Of a DNA stretch of 64,000 nucleotides, positions 1 through 9,397 are shown piece by piece. The position numbers were made by a program, and so were the translations under genes. The notes beneath the pieces are model-generated. The model saw nothing but the letters and a program-made list of their open reading frames with translations. It made no database searches and was not told where the DNA came from. The stretch comes from Pectinophora gossypiella. Taxonomy: Eukaryota > Arthropoda > Insecta > Lepidoptera > Gelechiidae. The stretch lies in assembly GCF_024362695.1 (NCBI RefSeq), contig NC_065407.1, positions 1,054,001-1,118,000 of the forward strand. The letters run 5' to 3'. Within the stretch, counting starts at the first letter, position 1. Every line of letters begins with the position of its first letter.

Positions 1-92
1 GGTGGAGTATGCTCCATACCCCCTCCGGTTGATTGAGGGGAGGCCTGTGCCCAGCTGTGGGACGTATATAGGCTATTTATGTTATGTTATGT
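1..92 (+). repeat. SINE tail fragment (tail-T)
   Basis: Starts mid-element at the window edge. Shows the tail shared by several copies here: GGTTGATTGAGGGGAGGCC, then TGTGCCCAGCTGTGGGACG and a TTATGTTATG run. Confidence 0.75.
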
Positions 93-220
93 ATGTGGAA
101 TATAGAAATAAAACGGGATATGTTAAATATCTTTACTCCTATTTTAATTAATTTTAACAAAACAAAAAAAAAAACTTCTTCCCTTATCCTCTAACCCTGA
201 CAGACCTCGCACCATAGACC

Positions 221-617
221 TTTTTTGTTTTAGTTTTCCCCGAAGGGTAAGGCAAAGGGAACTATGCCCATACAGCCATGTCTGACGTATTTTTTTTCTT
301 GATGATTAATGAAATGATGAAAGGTGATGATGATGAAACCTAAGCCCCCACCCTCGGAGTAGACTCCTACTCCGAACCCCAAACGAATTAACTCAAAAGT
401 CCGCATAAACTTTTGAGTTATGAAGCGGCTTCCCGGCACAAAGCGAAAATAGGCAGATACACTTTGTTTATTGAATACTCCAATATAATAACACTCGCGA
501 ATGTCTTCCGACTAACTTAATGCGATCATTAACCACAAAACACCACTTCGCATTAATTATTTAGATTACTCAATGAAGAAAGCAACTGTCCCGTTCCCTT
601 TTCCCGCCGAAAAAGCC
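221..617 (-). repeat. SINE-3 retroposon copy with 12-bp target duplication
   Basis: One of three copies (also 30862-31261 and 62224-62590). Read on the minus strand it begins GGCTTTTTCGGCGGG and ends in an A-rich tail (AAAACTAAAACAAAAAA). Flanks 209-220 and 618-629 are both GCACCATAGACC, a perfect target-site duplication, so it moved by target-primed retroposition. The body forms two strong hairpins and keeps a reading frame of about 69 codons; whether that frame is translated is unknown. No tRNA-type B box was recognised. Confidence 0.8.
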
Positions 618-725
618 GCACCATAGACCCCTTTCTTATTTTTAAAAACTGCCTTACGTCCCATTCGTTAACCATCCTCCATTGATACCATAAACAATCA
701 AATTCCCATTCATTATCCTTCCATA

Positions 726-873
726 GTACGGTCACGAGCATTAATATGTATACACTTTGGAACCATGTCACATTAACTTTTTTGACAAATTGAACTGTAA
801 GTCTCACTAAATGTCAAATATGTTAGTGCGACAGAATCCTAAAGTGGGTACATTATATTGCTCATGACTGTAC
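726..873. repeat. MITE-C copy, 148 bp
   Basis: Ends in inverted repeats of the form GTACRGTCAYGAGCA. The copy at 33021-33168 has exactly the same length and most of the same bases. Confidence 0.7.
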
Positions 874-950
874 TCACTTTCCTACAGTAATGTGCGTGTT
901 CCCAGACGAGAATGTTCCCGTTGTAAAAAAATCTTTAATAGTAAGGATCC

Positions 951-1272
951 TGGCCTCGATTCCTGTAAACACCTTCTAATTTTATTTTAAGTTATATGTA
1001 TAATTTTCTTATCCACTGAAAAGGAAAGGGACGGATGATTGACAGCTGTTAATTTTAAAGTGAATGAATAACCCGGACGAATCAAACAGGTATCTCGCTG
1101 GTATGCAAACCGTTTGACGTGTCCTGTCAACTTAATTCTGTCAGGTTATTGGCCAATGTAAAATTTTTAGTGGGTTATTTTATATATATGTGCTTATATA
1201 AATTTCATGCCTGTCGATTACCCGTCCCTTTCCTTTTTGGCGGATAAGAAAATGACAAGTATAACGTTGCAG
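951..1272. repeat. MITE-A copy, right end lost at the exon junction
   Basis: Carries the MITE-A left arm (CGATTCCTGTAAACACC, then AAAAGGAAAGGGACGG) and most of the right arm (CCCGTCCCTTTCC, then GATAAGAAAATGACA). Other copies continue about 40 bases further, to a GGAATTAGCACC-like end. Here the sequence turns into TTGCAG and the otopetrin exon, so the pyrimidine-rich stretch before that exon is transposon DNA. Confidence 0.75.
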
Positions 1273-1469
1273 GTTTCGCCCTTGGCAACTTGGTGCACTC
1301 GGTCCTCCTCATAACAGTGCAAGTAGCCTTCCTCTTCGACGAAAATATCGACAACGAACACTGCATCGATTACGTCCGCCTCACCTTGGACATCATCCAT
1401 CCTGTCTACTGCTTCCTTCAGCTGTTCTTCGTCTTCAAATACTCTAATGTCATCATTTTGAAAGGACAG
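1273..1469 (+). CDS. Otopetrin exon (first in window)
   Basis: Begins after TTGCAG and ends before GTAAGG. The first two bases finish a split codon; the exon then reads FALGNLVHSVLLITV and ends IILKGQ in phase 0. It holds two hydrophobic segments separated by an acidic loop (FDENIDNEHC). The acceptor directly abuts a truncated MITE-A copy. Confidence 0.92.
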
Positions 1470-4400
1470 GTAAGGGAAAGTTATCTTTGTTGAGTCCTTT
1501 CACTCGGCTGATGGACTCAGGGCTTTTATGGACTTTAAAATAAGAAAGTTTGTCACTTTTTTGTAACTTTCAGGGTGTAGCCCGCTTTGCTTTCATGCAT
1601 ATGATTGGTAGCAGCTTATGTTTCTGGATATCAGCCATTGTGAGGGAGACCATCCTGGCTCTGACCATCTACGCGCAGTACCTGTACGGCAGTGGCGAGT
1701 ACGACGAGTATGAAGATACCACGAGGATGAATGCAACAACAACAGCACAAAACATATTTGGTAAACTGATATTTTTGTAGAGTATTGGTATATTTGTAAT
1801 GTTCTGGCTTGAATTTTCTCAGCCTAACATCAGAGTCGAGTTCTTTATAAGTAGAAATATGAATACGTACTTCTGATACTCCTTCACTTTTGCTCCTCTT
1901 ATTAAAATCTTCATACATGTGGGAGTGAGCGGGAAAATAAACTCTGAAACGTTATAACCCACAATATTTTCTTAAATTTAATTAACTTATCATTCAAATT
2001 AGAAAAACGCCTTCAGCAGCGCAGCGTGCACACACGTCGTCATTCCTCTTAGTTCTTTCTTTGTTCAACTGAATACGTCTTCACTCATATCTTTTCTCTT
2101 TCACACACGAATTTTGCATCTCTGTCTCACGCACCTGTCTCTTTCTTACTCGTTACTGTACAACATACATTGTAGATATTAATTATTTAAAATCCTAATC
2201 ATCATTAATTTCAGAGCCACGCTCTTGTCGTTGTAGCATTCTCCATTCTTGTCTATCAAAGGCCAATTCTTTCACTTCTTTATAAGAACGACGTTCACTT
2301 TCTCTTTAATCTGTTCCATGTGAACTCTTCTTGGTCTTCCCCTTCATCTCTTTTCTTGTAGCTTCCCTTCTATGATGTTTTTAATTAATTCGTCGTGTCT
2401 TATTAAGTGTCCAATCATCTTGCCTCTTCTAAAATCCTAATATACTTAGATAATAAATATTTTCAGACATGGAGAACAATCGGTTCTTCAACATCTCGGA
2501 TCTGTACGACGAGACATGTGTGGGGTCAGCAGCCGTGTCCGCCATCTTTGATAGCTTCTCGCCGTACCTGTACCCTTTCAGCATAGAGTTCAATATTCTA
2601 ATCGGTATGTATCACAATACTTATAATACAATATAACCTTTGTTGAGCACGAATTCCTTTTTTCTTTGGATCATAAATTATTATCATGTGCTCAGCGGTG
2701 AAGGAAAACATCGTAAAGAAACCCAAATTCCCGACAAACGCACTTCGGAGGTGACCTAACCTGTATTAGGCTGACTTTTTCCTTAGGGTTGAAAGGACAG
2801 ATAGGCCACCGGACCGGTCAAATCATCAGTTTAGGTAAGCGGAACTCGTGAAAATGGGATGACGCTAGGAATATGATGAGCACAAAGGACACCTAATACC
2901 GAAAGCTTATTCATTTATAAGTGCTTTGTACTTAATTCCGCTGGGGCGGAAGGGTTCTAGAATGGCGACCACGTGTCGGACGACGCGTGGGTAGGCCCGC
3001 TACAAGGTGGACCGACGATCTAGTGAAGGTCGCCAGAAGCCGCTGGATGCGGGCAGCGCAGGACCGATCGTCGTGGAGATCCTTGGGGGAGGCCTATGCC
3101 CAGCAGTGGGCGTCGTACGGCTGATGATGATGATGATGTACTTAATTAGCTTTTCCTTCCTAAGCCCAGCATGTTGGAAATTTATATAAAGGGCAACTCT
3201 GCCGTCTAACATTTCTCTTTTCTCTACGACATTACACCGTAAACTTGTAACCGTGTGGTCTTATGCAAACAATTCGATTTCAAATGGATTCATCGCATTT
3301 TATTGTGAAGAAACAATACAAGCCCCTTCATAATTTGGTTCTTCATAACAAATTGTACCCTCTCCTGAACATGTTCTACTTATATTGATTATTACTTATT
3401 TAATTATGTTTAGACAATCTGTGCATTAGTACAATGCGTATATCAATTACAGTTGCTGTATACTACATAATTTGGAGTAATATTGGCAACTGCCATAGTG
3501 AAGACACCAGCAACTCCGAAACCAACACAACCCTCGAAGACAGCTATTCAGTATGCAAGTGAGTATTATACCAATACGAAAGCTTTTATCAGAAAGTCTA
3601 GTTTTTCGAAGTTTTCAACCTGATGATATAACCTCCCCCATTATCATCCTTGGTTCTTTACTTAACCTTCACAAATCCTCTCCAACACAAACCGGGAGCT
3701 GATCCACAAATCGTGGCTGACTTTGCAAACATAATGACGACAAATTCTTTTAGAACATTGCAGACAGTATATGTGTGTGCTACATGCGTCGCATGCGCAG
3801 ATACCTGCAATGTTCTAAAATAATTTGTGTTTTATTGACAATAGCAAAAGGTGCTAATCACATTCGCTGAAATTTCAGATACGTCAGTTAGCGGCGTACT
3901 TAAGTATTTCTATCCATCTCTCATCTTTTCTTGTAACAGGATCCCAATAGCGGATGAGGATAACGACTACACAAGCAACATGGTGATCTATGCGGACTGC
4001 CACGCGTCCAACAAGGGCTTGTTCCTCGGGCTGGTCGTCATGGTCATCATCGTGGGCATGCTCATCGTGGGCTTCGTCTTCAGCAGCGTGGGCGGGTGAG
4101 TGATTACTTATATTTATAAGATGGTGTTGCTGTTGCAGTTTTTTGTCATTTCTTCTCAGCCGTAACACCTTGCGAAATGACATAAATTCAAAATTAAAAA
4201 ATGTTACATTGACCTTTAACAAGTTTATCCATGATAATTACGTTGAATAAATTATTCTAATTTCTGATATGTGCCATAATATAAACAACTAAGTACTTAC
4301 TGAACATAATTATACCCTAAGGCCAGTTGCTATTCAGGTTGTGAGAAGCTCGTTCGTTATGTAAAAATTACGATTTAATATGTTATGTTACAAAGTCATT

Positions 4401-5665
4401 AAGTGAAGGAAATAATCTAAAACAACAACACCAATTTGATTAAAAATTGTTTCTTTTTTTGCAGAGAGTTCATAGAAATTGGCTACATAGTGAACAACGC
4501 TACCAAACTGGGTCTCCACGGGTTGATGCTGTTTGCATCTATCCTGGCCTTCACCCAGACCACCAAACTTGATATCAACGAGCATCCGATATCCCTCCTC
4601 GATGATATTCTCCTCTTCATCTGTCTTCCACCCTTCTTCATGGAAACTGTCTTCTCGCTAATAGCTACTCTTACCATCTTGAATATTACGAACACCGTGG
4701 ATTACACCATTATGGTTAGTGGAAATGTTTTTTTTTTTTTGCCATATTCGTAAAATACTAATAGCACTAATAGAACCCTTCAATCTTCTATTTATTACAA
4801 ATTTTATTAACTGAAGTATACAGGGTCTTAGTGACACTGTACCGAGTTCTGAGTTAATATCAAGTGGAATTTCTTCTTCGCCTTTCATCCTCTGTTAGGA
4901 TGCAGGGTCCGAACAACAAGTAGAATTCGCCGTCACAAAATTCATGATTATTTCAAATCAAATCAAATACTTAATACATTATTGCACAGAACTATTCATT
5001 ATTATTTTTGTTTTCTTTTTAATTATTTTAAATTCCAAACTAATTCACCTGGATTTTAACTCAGAATTACGAGCTAAGCATGACCAGTATTCGGAACGGT
5101 GTCACTTACACCCTGTATTAGATCAATTTAAATGTTATCATCAAGTAATAAAAACTAGACAGGCGTTTGTAACGCTTGGCGCTCTGCTCACAGGAGATGA
5201 TAAATAAAATCTTCGCAGTTTTTCTCTTATCAGTGCACTTTGCGTCAACAGTAAAAGTTTTTAAAGTACTCCCACTTTGGAGGTATCAACTCTAAAACAC
5301 TAATCAAAATTTGGCACGATTTCATCGGCAAACTCTTCTTTCAGGTAATACAAGTTCTAGTCCAAACTCCCTTGATAATCGACGCTTTACGCCGCTGCAG
5401 CAACTCCCGCAAGCTCCGCAGACAGAAGCCTGGCAGGGAGCTGATCATGTTCCTCCTCATCACCAACGTGGCCATGTGGCTCCTCTACACGTTCTCGTAC
5501 AAGTCTCCCGACAGCCTCGACGAGAGGTACGAGTTCTACGGCAAGGTGCTCTGGACTATCCTCGGCCACGTCAGCTTACCCCTCATCATGTTCTACAGGT
5601 TCCACTCCAGTGTCTGCTTCGCTGATATCTGGGACTCGGCTTACAAACCCGGCTCGGAACATTAG
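1273..5665 (+). CDS. Otopetrin-family proton channel, 5'-partial, 7 exons
   Basis: Otopetrins are multi-pass plasma-membrane proton-selective channels; insect members act in acid taste and acid-base handling. Exons seen: 1273-1469, 1574-1760, 2467-2604, 3453-3558, 3940-4095, 4465-4714, 5345-5665. All introns are GT-AG and phases join without a break, giving about 450 residues to a TAG at 5663-5665. Family marks: MHMIGSSLCFW followed by VRE, YPFSIEFNIL, SNKGLFLGL, KPGRELIMFLL, and the C-terminal FYRFHSSVCFADIW. Several hydrophobic membrane segments are visible. The first codon needs one base from an upstream exon, so the N-terminus and first membrane helices lie before the window. Introns hold LINE, MITE and hairpin sequence. 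No frameshift is seen, so the gene looks functional. The exact paralogue (OtopLa, b or c type) cannot be fixed by eye. Confidence 0.93.
1574..1760 (+). CDS. Otopetrin exon
   Basis: Acceptor TTTCAG, donor GTAAAC. Starts GVARFAFMHMIGSSLCFW and carries the family's conserved helix ending in VRE, then an acidic and Thr/Asn-rich loop with a possible N-glycosylation site (NATT). Ends in phase 1. Confidence 0.93.
2205..2430 (-). pseudogene. Non-LTR retrotransposon (RTE-like) ORF2 C-terminal remnant
   Basis: Minus-strand translation across one frameshift gives GHLIRHDELIKNIIEGKLQ, then KGRPRR, EQIKEKV and a region reading ELAFDRQEW in another frame, ending near ERGSEIND. This matches the C-terminal tail of lepidopteran non-LTR ORF2 proteins. 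Lies in an otopetrin intron. Confidence 0.65.
2467..2604 (+). CDS. Otopetrin exon
   Basis: Acceptor TTTCAG, donor GTATGT. Encodes a Cys-containing linker (DETCVGSAAVS) and the conserved YLYPFSIEFNIL start of a membrane helix that continues in the next exon. Ends in phase 1. Confidence 0.92.
2688..2890 (+). repeat. Dispersed repeat with GTGCTCAGCGGTGAAGG core
   Basis: Shares ordered blocks with 37895-38165 (+) and 34600-34930 (-): CAGCGGTGAAGGAAAACATC, GGAGGTRTGTGACCTAA-like, and a terminal CGGGATAACGCTAG-like block. Probably a LINE 3' region; class not certain. Intronic. Confidence 0.6.
2940..3140 (+). pseudogene. LINE ORF2 C-terminal remnant ending in (GAT)n
   Basis: Open + frame reads VLEWRPRVGRRVGRP, ATRWTDDLVKVARSRWMRAA, QDRSSWRSLGEAYAQQWASY, G, stop, then a GATGATGATGATG tail. 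This is the typical 3' end of a lepidopteran non-LTR element, 5'-truncated by incomplete reverse transcription. The last codons (AYAQQW) match the tail of the SINEs in this window. Confidence 0.75.
3453..3558 (+). CDS. Otopetrin exon (small)
   Basis: A 106-bp exon after ATTACAG and before GTGAGT. It continues the helix (VAVYYIIWSNIG) and adds a polar loop (NCHSEDTSNSETNTTLED). Found by phase matching: it accepts the single base left by the previous exon and leaves AA for the next. Confidence 0.9.
3740..3828. repeat. Short fold-back hairpin in otopetrin intron
   Basis: Arms of about 25 bases around TTTTAGAACATTGCAG and its reverse complement, enclosing a loop with GCGTCGCATGCGC. Ends ACAAATT/AATTTGT. 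Possibly a mini-MITE. Confidence 0.6.
3940..4095 (+). CDS. Otopetrin exon
   Basis: Acceptor AACAG, donor GTGAG. Encodes an extracellular-type acidic loop, then DCHASNKGLFLGL and a strongly hydrophobic Val/Ile-rich helix ending FVFSSVG. Two bases carry into the next exon. Confidence 0.93.
4115..4255 (+). repeat. Dispersed repeat with TGTTGCTGTTGCAGTT core
   Basis: Matches 58345-58430: TGTTGCTGTTGCAGTT, CTCAGCC, TAACACCTTGCGAAATG and AAATTCAAAA. A likely LINE fragment; lies in an otopetrin intron. Confidence 0.6.
4465..4714 (+). CDS. Otopetrin exon
   Basis: Acceptor TTTGCAG, donor GTTAGT. Encodes EFIEIGYIVNNATKLGLHG, two helices flanking the polar loop TKLDINEHPISLLDD, and the helix ending in DYTIM. 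Ends in phase 0. Confidence 0.93.
4819..5118. repeat. MITE-B copy with long inverted arms
   Basis: Left arm ACAGGGTCTTAGTGACACTG and right arm GGTGTCACTTACACCCTGT are inverted versions of each other. The inner block TTCTGAGTTAATATCAAGTG also has an inverted partner. Family copies: 18785, 39242, 39520, 46572, 51137. Sits in the last otopetrin intron. Confidence 0.7.
5345..5665 (+). CDS. Otopetrin terminal exon
   Basis: Acceptor CTTTCAG; 107 codons including a TAG stop. Reads VIQVLVQTPLIIDALRRC, the conserved KPGRELIMFLLITNVAMW helix, a linker, and the C-terminal YRFHSSVCFADIW signature. An AATAAA at 6290-6295 is a possible poly(A) signal, but SINE sequence intervenes. Confidence 0.94.
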   Translation, partial: VIQVLVQTPLIIDALRRCSNSRKLRRQKPGRELIMFLLITNVAMWLLYTFSYKSPDSLDERYEFYGKVLWTILGHVSLPLIMFYRFHSSVCFADIWDSAYKPGSEH

Positions 5666-5725
5666 TACCCACCTATTTAGTTAATTTTATTCTATTTAAA
5701 TACCACTTCACCAACTCGCAATGAA

Positions 5726-5803
5726 GCAACGTGTTGGAGTATGCTTCATACTCTCTCCGATTGATTGAAGGGAGATCTGTGCCCAGCAATGGGACGTCGT
5801 CTT
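5726..5803 (+). repeat. SINE tail fragment (tail-T)
   Basis: Diverged copy: GTTGGAGTATGCTTCATAC, GATTGATTGAAGGGAG, CTGTGCCCAGCAATGGGACG. In the presumed otopetrin 3' region. Confidence 0.65.
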
Positions 5804-5805
5804 TT

Positions 5806-5982
5806 ATTGTGTGTGTTATGAGGCGGATTATTAACCTCATCAAACCTGGCGTCACGGTTAATATTGAGCTGCCAAAGGCCCCTGACGTGACTCATGTAAC
5901 GACTACGTTCTTACATGTCTCCCGAAGTACGAATCATCTTACTGTCGGACCAACGGGTGTTCAGCCTGCAAATAAGGCCACA
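5806..5982 (-). repeat. SINE-1 3' body
   Basis: Reverse-orientation SINE-1 blocks: ACCTCATCAAACCTGG, GAGCTGCCAAAGGCCCCTGA, CATGTAACGACTAC, then rearranged head pieces (AATCATCTTACTGTCGGAC). Confidence 0.7.
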
Positions 5983-6374
5983 TCGAAGCTATTCATCTAA
6001 TTCATCCATACTGTTCATAAGAACGTTTATGGCATACTTACATTATGGTAAGGCTACTTGACAACCTACTCAAATGAGATAAAATACAACACAAAAAGTC
6101 TTTATTGCACTTAAATCACATTAAAAATACATTAGTATTATAATTAGATTGGTAGTACAACAGGCGGCCTACTACTTACTATACTACGTAAGAAATCAGA
6201 AATCATTTATTCGTTTAGGATAGGTAGGTACAGAGTCACAATATGGTATAAAGCAGTGTTACAGCATCTCTATCCTGCTAATTATCTACAATAAAACGTA
6301 AATATTAGTAACATACCCAGTTTTAATCAGTAAATGTTAAGTACCACAAATGTCACTTATTACGGAAACCCAAT
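5983..6374. other. No gene recognised
   Basis: AT-rich, no coding signal recognised. It includes an AATAAA at 6290-6295 that could end the otopetrin transcript. Confidence 0.4.
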
Positions 6375-6756
6375 ATTGGCCCCGATTCCTGCAGACACCG
6401 CCTAATTTTAATTTAAGTTATATCCGTCATTTTCATATCCGTCGAAAAGGAAAGGGATGGATGATTCACAGCTCTTAATTTTAGGAAGAATAAGTAAATG
6501 AATGAATAACCCGGGCGAATCAAAAGGTACGTCGCTGGTATGCAATCCGTTTGACGTGCTGTCTACTTAACTGTGTCGGGTTATTGACGGATGTAAAATT
6601 TTTAGACGGTTGGTTTAGATTTGTGCTTAAAATTGACGTGTGTTCCATAAATTTTATGCTTGTCGATTACCCGTCCCTTTCCTTTTCGGCGGATAAGAAA
6701 ATGACAGATATAACTTAAAATAAAATTAGATGGTATTTACAGGAATTAGCACCATT
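6375..6756. repeat. MITE-A, complete copy
   Basis: Left end TTGGCCCCGATTCCTGCAG, right end GGAATTAGCACCAT. Long inverted arms share GAAAAGGAAAGGGA and TCCCTTTCCTTTTC. The two extreme ends are different variants (GCCCCGATTCC against GTGCTAATTCC). A CCGGGCGAATCAAA block lies inside. Confidence 0.75.
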
Positions 6757-7348
6757 ATTACTACAAATTAGCAACTAGTGTTTCAGTTTTTCGCTTCTCT
6801 CGACAATAATCGTCTTCACTTGTTTTTTTCTTTGTAGTCCCAGACGGAACACCAAAACATTTTTCTCTTAAAAAGTGACGTGACGTTCCTTTTTTGAAAT
6901 TGCCAACACTATTAGTAATAAGCCATATAAGAAACTTACTGTTGTATGGTATGATTTATTTTAGAGAATGCGAACTTCGTGTCATAATAAATAAATAAAA
7001 TGAAACGTCAATACAAAAGGTTTCTAAGGAGTTTGTATGATATCAAATACTGCCCTGTGACGCCATCAATAATAGGGGTCAAACGTCATCATACTCATTG
7101 TTATTTAATTTATAAAATTATATTATAAGTATCGTATCGATATATAAAATAAAGTAAACTGTAGATATTAGATATATACGCTTAGAATTAGTACTGCGTT
7201 ATATTTATTGCATTAATTAATATAAGTATTTCTTTAAGATTCATAATTGCGATACCCAAAATTACATTTATTGTACATATTTTATGAAATAGATTTACTA
7301 TTGTATTATTATGCATAACATTCGAGTTAGAAATAAGTATTTTTATAA

Positions 7349-7560
7349 TGTACTAGCTTTTGCCCGCGACTTCGTCCGCGTGGAAGGATTTTTCCCGCTA
7401 ATTCCTGTTCCCGTGAGAATTCCGGGAATTCCTTTCTTAGTGCACCTCTACGGTACCTAAGCTACGTCCCTTCCAAATTTCAAGTGCCTACGTTTAGCCG
7501 TTTAGGCTGTGCGTTGATATGTCAGTCAGTCAGTTTCTCCTTTTATATTTAGAGAAAGAT
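7349..7560 (+). repeat. LINE-like repeat starting CTTTTGCCCGCG
   Basis: Begins TAGCTTTTGCCCGCGACTTC and ends near a tract with repeated TCAG. Same family as 31575-32007, 38343-38800 and 55252-55420, which begin with a CCGCGGCTTCGCTCGCGTTA-like block. Confidence 0.5.
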
Positions 7561-7839
7561 TCTACGTAGGTAAGTGCACTACAGAAAAGGGTCACAACAA
7601 TGTATAAGAATAAGTATTTTAGGTAAGAAAATAAAAATCGTAATGTTATGTTCATAAATGTGCACTTTTGTATGTTTAAATAATCATAATTCCTTGTACA
7701 AGAAATTATAAAACATGTTTTTTATGACAAATAATTTTGATGTAAAATGTCTTTAAGAGTAAACATAATAAATAACTGAAGAACATTATCCGTCTCCTTT
7801 TCAATCAAACAATCAGACATAACACATGAATACAGTAGA

Positions 7840-7895
7840 ATTTGGGCGGCCTTGTTGCTCTAGAGCAATTTCTTCCAGGCAACCACCAAAAGGAA
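7840..7895 (+). repeat. Short dispersed repeat (GCGGCCTTGTTGCTCTAGAG)
   Basis: Matches the starts of 13425-13480 and 47632-47680: GGCGGCCTTATTGCT, then GCAATTTCTTCCAGG and AACC. Probably a LINE 3' end fragment. Confidence 0.5.
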
Positions 7896-8049
7896 ACAAA
7901 GATTTACAAACAACTTGGATGCGGGATGGTGCAACAAGAAATAAGTAAGTACCTAAAAGTCGACCTTTTCTGGCTAACGATCCAAAAGCCTGCACCAAGT
8001 GTGATTAGTCACGACTCATTTGTAAAACTAGATTAGTTCTCAGACTACA

Positions 8050-9033
8050 TTACGTAATATACCCACCAAAGCGTAATGTAAAATAAAATGGTTGTTCCAC
8101 ATGAGTGGAGTCAGTGTGCCGCGCCGTGCGGTCCATTGCGTCAGAAGCACAAGGTTTACCTATTGGCACAAAGCACGTAGGTACCTATAATAGTGCCTCC
8201 GCCTTAGCTGACCAACTCGGGCACTACCAGGCACTTAATTAGCGGCGGTGCCCCTAATGCAATTACCGAATATTAGGTTAAGTACTACGCCGGGCAGGAC
8301 GCACTTAGCTCCGTCCGAGATACAAACTAGTTACATCGAAGACAAACCACAATATGTCTACGATATACCTAATATTTGCTCAAGTTGATAAACCTCCAGT
8401 AACCACATTATACACATCGAGTTACGTTGAAAATTCTCACTGAAAATACGGGAAAATAACAGAAGATAAAAACAAAGCGACAATACCTATGCTTACTTAC
8501 CGACTCACATTGTATTTACGTGCAGTCATTGGGCCAGAAAAAGTAGTCAGTAATACAAAGGTCCGTATTGAGAAGCACTTACATTACGTTTTAACATTAC
8601 CGACCGAAGTTCGTTATTTTAGAGTCTATTTTGGGTGTGCTTTGTTGTTGTGGCATAGAAAAAATATGATCCTAAGCATTAGGGCAATGGACGACGTGCG
8701 GATATGCGCTCTAGTGACCAATGCCACTGTTGTCTAATTGTTTCCGATCTCTGAATAACCACCGCGATGGATTGACGAAATGTGAACACGTGAATGGGAC
8801 CCGATAAAGGTATTTTCAATGCTTCAATGCCCTACTGCGATGCGTCAGTATTTCGGTACATTTTGCTGGTCATTCCCCAATTCAAAAGTCGCTTTCATTG
8901 CAACAAAAACCATACCTTTTTATTTGCAAATTGAATGAATTGAATGTACGATTCCGTTTATGTTATTTTGAAACGCTTAAGAAAAATATGACGTAATTAA
9001 ATGTTACACATTTTTGCTTGCATTATCGGAAAA
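8050..9033. other. No feature recognised
   Basis: About 1 kb of low-copy-looking sequence. An 82-codon open frame at 8489-8737 has no recognisable domain, no splice context and no repeat match, so no gene is called. Confidence 0.4.
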
Positions 9034-9397
9034 GTGGTGCTAATTCCTGTAGTTACCATCTAATTTTACTTTAGGTTATACCTGTCGTTTTCTTATCCGC
9101 CGAAAAGGAAAGAGACGGGTGATTGATTTCTCTGTTAATTTTAAAATGAATGAGTGAACAACCTGGGCGAATCATATAGACATCACGCTAGTACGCAACC
9201 TATTTGACGTGTGTTGTTAACTTAATTTGGTCGTGTTATTCACCATTGTAAAATTTTGAGAGGGTCGTTTAATTTTCTGTCTAAAATTGACGTGTGTGCC
9301 ATAAATTTTATACGTCTCCCTTTCCTATGTGGCGTATAAGAAAATGACAGGAATAACTTAAAATAAAATCAGAGTGTGTTTTTTACAATCAGCATCA
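9034..9397. repeat. MITE-A, diverged copy
   Basis: Left end GGTGCTAATTCCTGTAG, arm CGAAAAGGAAAGAGACGGG, right arm CTCCCTTTCCTATGTGGCG, and an end near CAATCAGCATC. More mutated than the copies at 6375 and 62624. Confidence 0.7.

Noticed and set aside
553..807. 84-codon minus-strand ORF upstream of the otopetrin exons
   Set aside because: Covers the SINE-3 head and MITE-C; no channel-like membrane segment, wrong strand.
3884..4222. 112-codon minus-strand ORF with His/Asp-rich stretch
   Set aside because: Antisense shadow of the otopetrin exon at 3940-4095.
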